64,000 nucleotides of DNA from Rhizobium viscosum. Its GTDB lineage: Bacteria; Pseudomonadota; Alphaproteobacteria; Rhizobiales; Rhizobiaceae. The notes beneath the pieces are model-generated. The model made no database searches. It saw only the letters and a list, made by a program, of their open reading frames with translations, and was not told the DNA's origin. Positions within the stretch are counted from its first letter, which is position 1; each line of letters begins with the position of its first letter. Positions 8,264-16,226 of this stretch are shown here, one piece after another. Both the position numbers and the translations under genes were made by a program. The stretch is taken from assembly GCF_014873945.1 (NCBI RefSeq), contig NZ_JADBEC010000002.1, positions 1,922,001 through 1,986,000 of the forward strand, in the 5' to 3' direction.

Positions 8264-8278
8264 GGCGCGTCTCCGGCG

Positions 8279-8563
8279 CTAGTGGCTGCCGCAGCAGCAG
8301 TCGCAACCCGCGTCGAGGCGGGTGATCTCCACGCGCCAGACGTCCGGTCCCTGTTCCAGATATTCCCAGGAGAATTTTCCGGGTAGGGCGGTGTCGAGTT
8401 GGTACTGCAGGGGGCGGGGCTCGTGGTCGCTGGTAATGTGGAGGCTCTGGCCCGGCGTCAGCGAATTCAGCGTGCCGAAGATCCGGGGATGGCGCTCGAC
8501 GGGCGGCAGGATCCGCACATCGATGTGCGCAATCGCGGTCTGCGTGGCTGGCGCGTCTGTCAT
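8279..8563 (-). CDS. DUF2249 protein with Cys-rich tail
   Basis: A 94-residue single DUF2249 domain. The opening IDVRILPPVERHPRIFGTL and the LTPGQSLHITSDHEPRPL segment are typical. The C-terminus is CDCCCGSH, a compact cysteine-histidine cluster that could bind a metal. The start at 8563 was chosen because the domain opens soon after it; upstream codons in frame are unlike protein. It heads a five-gene run (to 5674), and a TTGAC-N4-AGCAA box lies about 100 bp upstream. Confidence 0.8.
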   Translation of the reverse strand: MTDAPATQTAIAHIDVRILPPVERHPRIFGTLNSLTPGQSLHITSDHEPRPLQYQLDTALPGKFSWEYLEQGPDVWRVEITRLDAGCDCCCGSH

Positions 8564-8658
8564 TATGGCTGTTTCCTTCTGCCGCGAGATGACTGATGAC
8601 CGGACCGCGGCGCATCCTATGTCGGGGTGGAAGATAGCCGGATGAAGAACGGGCGACT

Positions 8659-8672
8659 TTGACAGCGAGCAA
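8659..8672 (-). promoter_or_regulatory. FNR/NnrR-type box for the DUF2249 operon
   Basis: TTGAC-AGCG-AGCAA. The centre predicts a minus-strand start near 8624, 61 nt ahead of the DUF2249 ATG. The AGCAA half is shared with the nirK box. Confidence 0.55.
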
Positions 8673-8750
8673 ACAGCCGGGCGATTGTCGGTTGTCCTCG
8701 GCGCTGGCCACCGCCTGACTTGCTGTTTGTCAGTGTCACGCCGGTCATTG

Positions 8751-8764
8751 TTGATCCAGGACAA
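8751..8764 (+). promoter_or_regulatory. FNR/FixK-type box for hemN
   Basis: TTGAT-CCAG-GACAA, one good half-site and one imperfect. The predicted start near 8799 leaves a 25-nt leader before the hemN ATG at 8824. Confidence 0.5.
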
Positions 8765-8823
8765 GGAAGTCTGCCCCTTCGTCGGCATATGCACATCATG
8801 ACACTCTCATGAAGGAAGCCGAA

Positions 8824-10176
8824 ATGTCCGATACTCTGGTCGCCAAATATGGTGAGGCCCGTCTGCCACGTTACACCAGCTATCCGACCGCACCCGCGTT
8901 TTCGCCGGTCGTTGGGCCGGAGCAATATGCGCATGGTCTTTCAGAGGTCGCAGCTTCCGGACCCGTCTCCGTCTACCTGCATGTTCCCTTCTGTCGTTCC
9001 ATGTGCTGGTATTGCGGCTGTCACACGACGATCACGCGTCAGGATGCGCCTGTCCTCGAATATCTCGACGTCTTGAGCCAGGAGATCGAACTCGTATCGC
9101 AAGCAGCCCGAAACAAGGTTCCGGTCAAGAACGTTCATTTCGGCGGCGGCACGCCGACGATCATGAAGCCGGACGAATTTTCGAGCCTGATGAACAAGCT
9201 CGAGAGTGCGTTCCAGTTTACGAGCGACTGCAGCATTGCGGTGGAAATCGACCCGCGGACGCTGTCGGGCGCAATGATTTCCGCTCTCGGCGAGAGCGGC
9301 GTCGACCGCGCAAGTCTCGGCGTCCAGAGCTTCGACCCGGTCGTCCAAAAGGCGATCAACCGGATACAGAGTTTCGAGCAGACGCAGGCGGCCGTAACGG
9401 GGCTGCGGGGCTATGGCGTAACAAGCATCAATTTCGACCTCATCTACGGGCTCCCGCATCAGACCATCCAATCCTGCATCGAAACGGTAAGAACGGCTGT
9501 CGAGTTGCGGCCGGAACGTTTCGCAGTCTTCGGATATGCGCATGTGCCGGCCTTCAAGAAGCATCAGCGGCTGATCGACGAAGCTGCACTGCCCGATGCA
9601 ACGCAACGCAACGAGCAGGCCGAGGCGATTGCCGGGGAGCTGGAGAGCGCCGGATATGTTCGTGTCGGCCTCGACCACTTCGCATTGCCCGACGATCAGC
9701 TCGCCATTGCCTCGCTCTCGGGTACCCTGCGGCGGAACTTCCAGGGCTACACGACGGACGAATGCGAAACCCTGATCGGCCTCGGCGCCTCGGCAATCGG
9801 ACGGCTGCCTGATGGCTATGTTCAGAACCATGTCGCTCTTGGGCGCTATGCCGAGCAGATTTCTTCCGGAATCCTCGCGACGGCCAAAGGGTATGGGTTG
9901 ACCAATGAGGACAAATTTCGCGCCAGAGTGATCGAACGGCTGATGTGCGACTTCAAGGTCGATCTCGCAAAGCTTGGCGCGCAATGCGGCTATGATGTCG
10001 GCTTTCTCCTCGAGCGGAACGACCGATTGGACAGTCTCCTGTCGGATGGCGTGGTGACGGTGGACAATGGCTGCATCACCGTCTCGAAGGAGCATCGCTT
10101 CATGGTCCGCGCCGTCGCAGCAGCCTTCGACGCCTATTTCGGCTCGTTCGGCCGGACGCACAGCAAGGCGGCATGA
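8824..10176 (+). CDS. hemN: Oxygen-independent coproporphyrinogen III oxidase
   Basis: A 450-residue radical-SAM enzyme that decarboxylates coproporphyrinogen III to protoporphyrinogen IX when oxygen is scarce. The Fe-S motif is C57-x3-C61-x2-C64 (CRSMCWYC) followed by GC, as in HemN. FGGGTPT, GVQSFDPVVQ, and INFDLIYGLP blocks follow. The start at 8824 has AAGGAAG upstream; an ATG 15 bp earlier is possible. It supplies heme for the cbb3 oxidase, NO reductase and cytochromes encoded around it. An FNR-like box precedes it. Confidence 0.96.
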   Translation: MSDTLVAKYGEARLPRYTSYPTAPAFSPVVGPEQYAHGLSEVAASGPVSVYLHVPFCRSMCWYCGCHTTITRQDAPVLEYLDVLSQEIELVSQAARNKVPVKNVHFGGGTPTIMKPDEFSSLMNKLESAFQFTSDCSIAVEIDPRTLSGAMISALGESGVDRASLGVQSFDPVVQKAINRIQSFEQTQAAVTGLRGYGVTSINFDLIYGLPHQTIQSCIETVRTAVELRPERFAVFGYAHVPAFKKHQRLIDEAALPDATQRNEQAEAIAGELESAGYVRVGLDHFALPDDQLAIASLSGTLRRNFQGYTTDECETLIGLGASAIGRLPDGYVQNHVALGRYAEQISSGILATAKGYGLTNEDKFRARVIERLMCDFKVDLAKLGAQCGYDVGFLLERNDRLDSLLSDGVVTVDNGCITVSKEHRFMVRAVAAAFDAYFGSFGRTHSKAA

Positions 10177-10254
10177 TCCTTCCTGACCGTCATGTTTTGA
10201 TAAGCGGCAGGTGACAACGGCGATATGGCTGCCGGCCATCCCTCCCTTAATTAG

Positions 10255-10287
10255 AAAAACCAGGCTGGAAGCGATTCCGCCTGGTTT
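10255..10287 (-). terminator. Terminator between hemN and norD
   Basis: AAACCAGGC (10257-10265) pairs with GCCTGGTTT (10279-10287), with GGAA/TTCC extending the stem inward. On the minus strand it is followed by TTTTT, marking the end of norCBQD; TTT also follows on the plus strand, so it may serve hemN as well. Confidence 0.75.
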
Positions 10288-10318
10288 CCGCGTGTGAAAA
10301 GCTCGGCTTTTCGCCTCG

Positions 10319-12205
10319 CTATGCCGTCAAGTTCCGGTAGATCGCCGGCAGTGCGCTCGGCAATTTCGAGATGTTCGACACGAGGGCAAAGCCGGATCTG
10401 CCGAAGATCGCCGGGAGATAGTCGCCGGCGCTGCGGTCGACCGTGACGGCGAAGACCGCTTGTCCCTTCGTGCGTGCCTCCATGACTGCCTTGCGGCTGT
10501 CTTCGAGGGCAAAGCGACCCTCGTAGTGATCGACGTCGTTGGGTTTGCCGTCCGTCAGAATAAGCAGCAGCTTCTTTCTCGCGCCGTCGCTCTCCAGCTG
10601 CCTGGATATGTGCCGGATGGCCGCTCCCATGCGTGTGTAATAACCGGGTCTGAGGCTGGCAATGCGGCTGGCGGTCTCGGCTGAGAAAGTTTCTTCGAAA
10701 TCTTTGATAGTCTCGACGCGAACCCAATCGCGACGGCGCGAGGTGAAGGTCTTGATGGCAAAGCGGTCGCCGCAGGATTGCAGGCCACGGGCAAGGACGT
10801 CGAGCGCCTGCATTTCCACGTCGAGAACCCTGCGATTGTCGACCCAGGAGTCCGTCGACAGCGAGACATCGACGAGGATTGAGGTCGCAAGCTCGTGGCT
10901 GGCAGGGCGTGCGCATCCGTAGATGCGATCATCCGGCTGGCCGGTTGCGATGAAGTCGATGCGGGAGCGGATGGCCGCTTCGAGATCGATCTGATCTCCG
11001 TCCAGTTGTGCCCTTCGCAGCTCCCGCTTCGGGCGCAGTGTCTCGAACTGACGCCTGACCTTGCGCACGAGAGCGGCGTCGCTGACGATTGCCTGGTCCA
11101 CCTTGTCTGAGGGCGAGCCGACCACCACGCGGCAGTGGTCGGCAAGGTATTGGCTCTTCCGGAAATCCCATTCCGGATAGGTGAATTCCCCGTCTATCAT
11201 AGTCGGGTCGGCGGCTTCCGGGGAGAGGTCCAGGTCGAAGTGAAATTTGGACTTCGGCCGTTCGCGCGTTTCGCTGAGTGCGATCTCCTCGAGCTCTTCG
11301 GCCGCCGCCGGATCGTTCTCCTCGCTGTCATCGCTTGGGCGATCGACGTTGACCATTTCCGCCATGGCGAGGATCTTTTCGAAGCGGTTCAATATGAAGG
11401 GATCGCGCTTGCGGTCGTCGGCGTCGCGTTTGCGTGTTGCCTCATGCGATGGCCGCGCCTGTTGGTCGTCACCCGCCTGATCCGACGGAAGGTCATCGCG
11501 GTCTGACGAGTTCGTCTCGCTGCGGCCCCTAAAATCCGGCCAGATCGGCACAGGCAGCATCGGCAGATAGCCGGCAGGGGCAGTAGTTACCTTTGGGCGG
11601 ACGGCGTCGGGAAGGGAATGATGCAAGGGAACGGTGAGTGCCAGCTGGGCGAATTCCTCGATCCACCGTTCGGCTTGAGGAAGCGTCCCGCGCCTGCGGC
11701 AGCCAAGCAGCGCCCGTGTCAGCCGTGCATAGCGTGCCGCCATTCCTGGGAATCTCTGGATGACCAGGGCGGAATTTTCCCGACCCGTTTCGATCCGCCA
11801 GAGATCGGCGAGAGTCGGATCGGCAGGGGACAAAACGGACGGTGCGGTCGCTACATAAGCAGCCAGCCAGAAGTAAAGATCCCGATTGAGCGAACGGTCG
11901 TCGAAAAGATCGATAACCGCCGGCAGGTGGAGCGCCGTGTCGTCCCAGCTCGGATGATCCGATCTCTCCTCGCCGAGGCCGATGACCTGTCTGAGCCGCA
12001 GCCTGTGCATCGAGGTCTTCTGCCGTGCCTTCTGAATCTGCAGCGTGGCGTCCCCGCCGAAGGCCCTGAAGCAGACGGCAAGCTGCGGTCTGAGTTCGGC
12101 CAGGTGAACGGCCGCAGCAGGGTGGTGCGGCCATGAACTGGTATCGCCGACCAGCCGATGCCAGGCGCGGCCTACCGTCTCCTCGAGTTCCAGAAATTCC
12201 AGCAT
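10319..12205 (-). CDS. norD: NorD, VWA-domain nitric oxide reductase activation protein
   Basis: A 628-residue cytoplasmic protein. The last 200 residues are a von Willebrand A domain with a variant metal-ion-dependent adhesion site (VDVSLSTDSW, then ILTDGKPND). The middle is acidic and low-complexity; the N-terminal half is helical. NorD works with the AAA+ protein NorQ to insert or activate metal centres in the NorCB reductase. Its start lies 7 bp after the norQ stop. Length matches NorD of other denitrifiers. Confidence 0.94.
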   Translation of the reverse strand: MLEFLELEETVGRAWHRLVGDTSSWPHHPAAAVHLAELRPQLAVCFRAFGGDATLQIQKARQKTSMHRLRLRQVIGLGEERSDHPSWDDTALHLPAVIDLFDDRSLNRDLYFWLAAYVATAPSVLSPADPTLADLWRIETGRENSALVIQRFPGMAARYARLTRALLGCRRRGTLPQAERWIEEFAQLALTVPLHHSLPDAVRPKVTTAPAGYLPMLPVPIWPDFRGRSETNSSDRDDLPSDQAGDDQQARPSHEATRKRDADDRKRDPFILNRFEKILAMAEMVNVDRPSDDSEENDPAAAEELEEIALSETRERPKSKFHFDLDLSPEAADPTMIDGEFTYPEWDFRKSQYLADHCRVVVGSPSDKVDQAIVSDAALVRKVRRQFETLRPKRELRRAQLDGDQIDLEAAIRSRIDFIATGQPDDRIYGCARPASHELATSILVDVSLSTDSWVDNRRVLDVEMQALDVLARGLQSCGDRFAIKTFTSRRRDWVRVETIKDFEETFSAETASRIASLRPGYYTRMGAAIRHISRQLESDGARKKLLLILTDGKPNDVDHYEGRFALEDSRKAVMEARTKGQAVFAVTVDRSAGDYLPAIFGRSGFALVSNISKLPSALPAIYRNLTA

Positions 12206-12212
12206 GCTTCAC

Positions 12213-13025
12213 CTATCCGATCGCGGCCCTGGCGACCTCGACGAGGGCGGCCTTGACGTCTGGTTCGTCTGTCAGCGGCTCGATGATCGCTGCGCGAACA
12301 GCATCGATTGCTGGCAGGCCGGCGTCGATGAGCGAGGCGCAGTAGATCAGCAGCCGGGTCGAAACACCTTCCTCAAGATCCTGGCCCTTGAGCACGCGCA
12401 GGCGCCGGGCAAGCTCGACGAGCGGTGCGACCCTGGCCTCGGCAAGACCGCTTTCCAGGGACACCGTGGCGATCTCCCGTTCGCGCGGCAGAAAATCGAA
12501 TTCGATCGAGACGAAACGCTGGCGCGTGCTGGGCTTCAGCGCTTTCATCAGGTTCTGGTACCCAGGATTATAGGAGACGACGACCATGAATCCGGGACCG
12601 GCTTCCAGGACTTCGCCGGTCCGCTCCAGCGGCAGGATGCGGCGGTCGTCCGTCAACGGATGGAGAACCACCGTCACGTCCTTGCGCGCCTCGACGATCT
12701 CATCGAGGTAGCAGATGCCGCCGTCCCGAACGGCCTTGGTGAGCGGGCCATCCATCCAGACCGTTTCGCCACCCTTGAGAAGATAGCGGCCGGTGAGATC
12801 GGCGGCTGTGAGGTCATCGTGGCAGGCGACTGTCGATAAAGGCAGGCCGAGGCGAGCGGCCATGTGCTGCACGAAACGCGTCTTTCCGCAGCCGGTCGGT
12901 CCTTTCAGGAGGATCGGGAGCTGTCGCGTCCAGGCGTGCTCGAAGAGTGCGCATTCGTTCCCCTGAGGCGCGTAGTGCGGAATCTCGACGTCTGGATTGA
13001 GCGGATGGTTGAAGGCTATTGTCAT
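12213..13025 (-). CDS. norQ: NorQ, MoxR-type AAA+ ATPase
   Basis: A 270-residue AAA+ protein with Walker A GPTGCGKT (residues 42-49), Walker B CYLDEI and the sensor region VVSYNPGYQ. The MoxR subfamily pairs with VWA proteins as metal-insertion chaperones; here the partner is NorD just downstream. GGAGAACAAAG precedes the ATG. It lies 27 bp after norB in norCBQD. Confidence 0.95.
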   Translation of the reverse strand: MTIAFNHPLNPDVEIPHYAPQGNECALFEHAWTRQLPILLKGPTGCGKTRFVQHMAARLGLPLSTVACHDDLTAADLTGRYLLKGGETVWMDGPLTKAVRDGGICYLDEIVEARKDVTVVLHPLTDDRRILPLERTGEVLEAGPGFMVVVSYNPGYQNLMKALKPSTRQRFVSIEFDFLPREREIATVSLESGLAEARVAPLVELARRLRVLKGQDLEEGVSTRLLIYCASLIDAGLPAIDAVRAAIIEPLTDEPDVKAALVEVARAAIG

Positions 13026-13052
13026 CTTTGTTCTCCAGGAAAATGGCCCGCC

Positions 13053-14393
13053 TTATTCGGCGGGCTGGACCACTGGGCTTGGGACGCGCGTGCGTCCAGG
13101 GACGAGCAGCGACCAGATGAACATCAGGGCGCTGATGAACACGAAGATGCCAGAGCCAAGTCTGACCCAGTAGAAGAGGGCGAGCTGATCCTGGACGTCC
13201 ATGTAGGACTGGCCGAGAACCCGCTGCAGGTGCACCTGGATGATGCCGGCGAAGGTGAGCGCGAAGGTCATGACCGACATTGCGGTGCACATGATCCAGA
13301 AACTGGCGATCGACAGCCATTGATTATAGGGCGCGTGGCCGCGGATCTGCGGGACGGCATAAGCCATCGCCGCGAGGTTGAGCATCACATAGGCGCCGAA
13401 GAAGGCCAGGTGCCCATGGGCTGCGGTGACCTGCGTGCCGTGGGTATAATAGTTGACCGACGAGAGCGTATGCAGGAAACCCCAAACGCCTGCGCCAAAG
13501 AAGGCCATGACCGAGCAACCGATCGACCAGAGAAGGGCGGCCTTGTTTTCGTGTTTACGGCCGGCCCGCCAGGTCATGACGAAGGTGAACACGACCATGG
13601 TGAAGAAGGGCGCCACTTCGAGCGTCGAGAAGAGCGATCCGATCCACTGCCAGTAGCCGGGGGCGCCAATCCAGTAATAATGGTGGCCGGTGCCGAGGAT
13701 GCCGGAAAAAAGCGCCAGTCCGATGATGACGTAGAGCCACTTTTCGACCACTTCCCGGTCGATGCCGTTCAGCTTGATCATCAGGAAGGCGAGCACCGAC
13801 GCCATGATCAGTTCCCAGACGCCCTCGACCCAGAGATGGACGACATACCACCAGTACATCTTGTCGAGCGCCAGGTTGACGGGGTTGTAGAAGGCGAAGA
13901 GGAAGAAGATCGCGACACCCCACAGGCCAAAGAGCAGGATGTTGGTGATGGTCGTCTTGCGTCCCTTGAGCGCGGTCATTGTGACGTTGAAAAGGAACAT
14001 CAGCGCCACGATCACAATCCCGACCTTGATCGCGAAGGGCTGCTCCAGAAACTCACGGCCTTCATGAATATGGAAGAGATAGCCGACGACGGCGACTGCT
14101 GCCGCGATCAGAAAGATCCAGAACTGCGCGATTGCGATCCTGGTGCTGTAGAGCTCGGTTTCGCATTCCTCCGGCAGCAGGAAATAGGTCGTCCCCATGA
14201 AGCCCATGAGCAGCCAGACGATCAGCGCATTGGTGTGGATCATCCGCACGATGTTGAAGGGCAATTCGACGGATAGCGTATTGGGCAGCACGTAGATGGT
14301 GCCGGCGAGTACGCCGAAGAGGAGCTGGGCCATGAACAGGCCGAGAGCTCCGTAAAAATAGAGCATTGCGACGCTCTGGGTCTTGTACTTCAT
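13053..14393 (-). CDS. norB: Nitric oxide reductase large subunit NorB
   Basis: A 446-residue, 12-helix member of the heme-copper oxidase superfamily; it reduces two NO to N2O at a heme b3/non-heme iron site in the inner membrane. Visible signatures include RMIHTNALIVWLL (heme ligand region), the WWYVVHLWVEGVWEL segment with the His and Glu of the iron site, YYWIGAPGYW, and HGHLAFFGAYVMLN late in the protein. Eighteen bp downstream of norC. Confidence 0.97.
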   Translation of the reverse strand: MKYKTQSVAMLYFYGALGLFMAQLLFGVLAGTIYVLPNTLSVELPFNIVRMIHTNALIVWLLMGFMGTTYFLLPEECETELYSTRIAIAQFWIFLIAAAVAVVGYLFHIHEGREFLEQPFAIKVGIVIVALMFLFNVTMTALKGRKTTITNILLFGLWGVAIFFLFAFYNPVNLALDKMYWWYVVHLWVEGVWELIMASVLAFLMIKLNGIDREVVEKWLYVIIGLALFSGILGTGHHYYWIGAPGYWQWIGSLFSTLEVAPFFTMVVFTFVMTWRAGRKHENKAALLWSIGCSVMAFFGAGVWGFLHTLSSVNYYTHGTQVTAAHGHLAFFGAYVMLNLAAMAYAVPQIRGHAPYNQWLSIASFWIMCTAMSVMTFALTFAGIIQVHLQRVLGQSYMDVQDQLALFYWVRLGSGIFVFISALMFIWSLLVPGRTRVPSPVVQPAE

Positions 14394-14411
14394 TTCTATA
14401 GCCTCTCGCTG

Positions 14412-14864
14412 TCAGCCGGCCTGGTTCGGGGGCCAGTTCTGGGTGTTGGTCTTGCTGACCCATTCGAGGAAATCGGCGAGGTCATTGACCTCCTGGTCCG
14501 TCAGGTTGAACTGCGGCATCTGCCGTCGACCCTCGATGCCGGAAGGTTGTGCCGCCATCCATGCGTGAAGCGCCTCGCGGGCATTCGCCGGATCCTTGTC
14601 CCCACCCCAGCGGATCCAGACATTCGACAGTTCCGGCGCGAAATAGGCGCCCTCGCCATCGAGGGTGTGGCAGTTGATGCAGGCGTTCTTTTCCCAGATG
14701 TGTTTCCCGCGGGCGACGCTTTCCGTCAGCTTCGTCTCATCGGTGGAGACCGTGCGGATGTAGTAGTGACTGTGGGCCGTCAGGCCCACGAATATGGCGA
14801 AGAAAAATGCCGACCCGCCGTAGAACACGTTTCGGGCCGCGGTTTTTGTCAGGCGTTCAGCCAT
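14412..14864 (-). CDS. norC: Nitric oxide reductase cytochrome c subunit NorC
   Basis: A 150-residue membrane-anchored cytochrome c. One N-terminal transmembrane helix (about residues 13-32) anchors it, and a single heme c site (C62-x2-C65-H66) follows. A methionine in the C-terminal part (GRRQMPQFNLTDQEV) is the likely sixth ligand. It passes electrons from pseudoazurin or cytochrome c to NorB. First gene of norCBQD, with an NnrR-type box upstream. Its heme would be attached by the Ccm system. Confidence 0.97.
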   Translation of the reverse strand: MAERLTKTAARNVFYGGSAFFFAIFVGLTAHSHYYIRTVSTDETKLTESVARGKHIWEKNACINCHTLDGEGAYFAPELSNVWIRWGGDKDPANAREALHAWMAAQPSGIEGRRQMPQFNLTDQEVNDLADFLEWVSKTNTQNWPPNQAG

Positions 14865-14962
14865 TGATCATCCTTTCATGTCAGTGGCGGTGCCGCCGTG
14901 ACGTCGGAAATCGAGCCAGCGGGCTCGCTGGAAGGGAATGGCGGAATTCGACCGGGAACTCT

Positions 14963-14976
14963 TTGCTCATTCGCAA
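14963..14976 (-). promoter_or_regulatory. NnrR-type box for norCBQD
   Basis: TTGCT-CATT-CGCAA. The centre predicts a start near 14928, giving a 64-nt leader for norC. The CGCAA half is shared with the norE and nnrS boxes. No gene is seen between 14865 and 15087. Confidence 0.7.
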
Positions 14977-15087
14977 GCAATCGGACGAATGTCGGATGGC
15001 GGAACGCGCAGTGAGGCATGCCAGCAAAGCCGCAAGCCACTTGCAGCCCGCAGGTGCGCCGAGTTTTTTAGAAAGCGGAGCAAAACG

Positions 15088-15369
15088 TCAGGCAGACAAT
15101 TGCAAGGCAGCGCGCGCAACGGCGATCAGCAGCACGAATGCCGCCCACGACCACAAGGCGGCCGTCAGCGGCGTCCGGGCTCCGCGAAGCCCGAGAAAAT
15201 CCAGCACGACAAGCCGTACCTTGGTGACTGCGATGACAGCGATCACCGCAGCAGCCAGGACCGGAGGTATGTTCTCCGGCAGAGCGTATGTCAGGATGAA
15301 CGTGCAGCCCGTCAGGACGAAGAGCAGCAGCAAGGCGCGCGAGCAATTCGGACGATCGGAATGTCTCAT
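15088..15369 (-). CDS. norF: NorF small membrane protein
   Basis: A 93-residue protein with three hydrophobic helices. It resembles the NorF / cytochrome oxidase subunit IV-like family (an AVIAVTKVRLVVLDFLGLR segment between helices). The start at 15369 overlaps the norE stop as ATGA, which fixes it; the open frame continues upstream only by chance. NorE and NorF aid full NO reductase activity without being core subunits. Confidence 0.88.
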   Translation of the reverse strand: MRHSDRPNCSRALLLLFVLTGCTFILTYALPENIPPVLAAAVIAVIAVTKVRLVVLDFLGLRGARTPLTAALWSWAAFVLLIAVARAALQLSA

Positions 15370-15908
15370 AGAAGGTAGATCACCGGAAACATGACGAGCC
15401 AGACGATGTCGATCACATGCCAGAGCGTGGTGATCAAATGGACGTTTTCCCGTGTTGGAAAGACCGCGACAAGGACGAGGATCATCGATCCGAACGCCAC
15501 ATGCGTCAGATGAAACCCGGTGATGAGGAGATAGAGCTGTGAGAAAGGATCGCCGGAGAGCAGGGAGGCGCCTTCGAAAGCATATTCCAGGCATTTGAGC
15601 CCGCCGAAAACGGCCCCGCCCAGCGCCGCCGCAAGCAATAGCAGACGCCGGCGAGTGACTGCTTTCTGTTCTGCTGCCTTGGCGGCGAGCCAGCCGCTTG
15701 CCAGAAGCACGATCGTGTTGGCTATCGGCAGGGTATGATCAAGCCTTGCCTTGCCGGCTGCGAATGCTTCCGGATGCAGCACGGAGGCGACGACGAAAGC
15801 CGTCAGCAGCGCTCCGAAGGCAACTAGCTCGCTCCAGGCAAGAATCCATACCAAAAGATCGCCAGTGTCGGTATCGCGCGCGTCCTGGCTTGAGATCATC
15901 GAGGTCAT
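15366..15908 (-). CDS. norE: NorE, cytochrome oxidase subunit III-like protein
   Basis: A 180-residue, five-helix protein of the CoxIII family. Typical blocks are LLVWILAWSELVAFGALL near the start, GGLKCLEYAFE, FHLTHVAFGSMILVL and the HVIDIVWLVMFPVIYLL end. It is shorter than true subunit III, as expected for NorE. Accessory to NO reductase. Transcribed as norEF apart from norCBQD (about 220 bp between). Confidence 0.93.
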   Translation of the reverse strand: MTSMISSQDARDTDTGDLLVWILAWSELVAFGALLTAFVVASVLHPEAFAAGKARLDHTLPIANTIVLLASGWLAAKAAEQKAVTRRRLLLLAAALGGAVFGGLKCLEYAFEGASLLSGDPFSQLYLLITGFHLTHVAFGSMILVLVAVFPTRENVHLITTLWHVIDIVWLVMFPVIYLL

Positions 15909-15942
15909 GCCCGGTGTTTATGGCGAGGCTGAGCGCTCGTCT

Positions 15943-15956
15943 TTGTGAAACCGCAA
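15943..15956 (-). promoter_or_regulatory. NnrR-type box near norE
   Basis: TTGTG-AAAC-CGCAA. A -41.5 placement toward norE would start transcription on the norE start codon itself, so this box may instead serve the plus-strand genes at 16068 (predicted start 15991). Confidence 0.6.
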
Positions 15957-16005
15957 ACAGCGGTGCGTCCTCTCCGACGGACCGCTCGCCGAGCGGGAGA
16001 TCTCT

Positions 16006-16019
16006 TTGACCGATCTCAA
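16006..16019. promoter_or_regulatory. FNR/NnrR-type box between norE and the gene at 16068
   Basis: TTGAC-CGAT-CTCAA. Toward norE it predicts a start near 15971 with a 63-nt leader; toward the plus-strand gene it predicts 16054, just 14 nt before the ATG. Confidence 0.55.
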
Positions 16020-16067
16020 AGAAGCGTCCGCCGAGGGCGGCTATCCTCCGCTTGCAAAGGAGACCTC

Positions 16068-16223
16068 ATGAGTGACGCACAAATCGGACTTTCAGTAGCA
16101 ACACCTGTCATCGTGATCTTCGCGATCATGCTTTACCGGATGGGAGTGCTGCAACGGACGGGCGTCGTGACTGCGGTCATCGCCGCCATTGCCATCGCCG
16201 CAAGCCTGTTCCTCCAGAGGTGA
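16068..16223 (+). CDS. Small two-helix membrane protein
   Basis: A 51-residue protein with two hydrophobic helices (about 8-25 and 32-48) separated by a short basic turn. AAAGGAG precedes the ATG at ideal distance. It starts a plus-strand pair divergent from norE across two NnrR-type boxes and is followed after 3 bp by the gene at 16227. No family is recognised. Its size and placement fit a small respiratory-complex accessory subunit (inference). Confidence 0.65.
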   Translation: MSDAQIGLSVATPVIVIFAIMLYRMGVLQRTGVVTAVIAAIAIAASLFLQR

Positions 16224-16226
16224 GCG

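Noticed and set aside
8720..8733. TTGCT-GTTT-GTCAG as an FNR box
   Set aside because: The last half-site lacks the conserved AA; weaker than neighbours at 8659 and 8751.
12864..14276. Long plus-strand frame opposite norB
   Set aside because: Antisense shadow of a high-GC gene; highly charged, no domain, no ribosome site.
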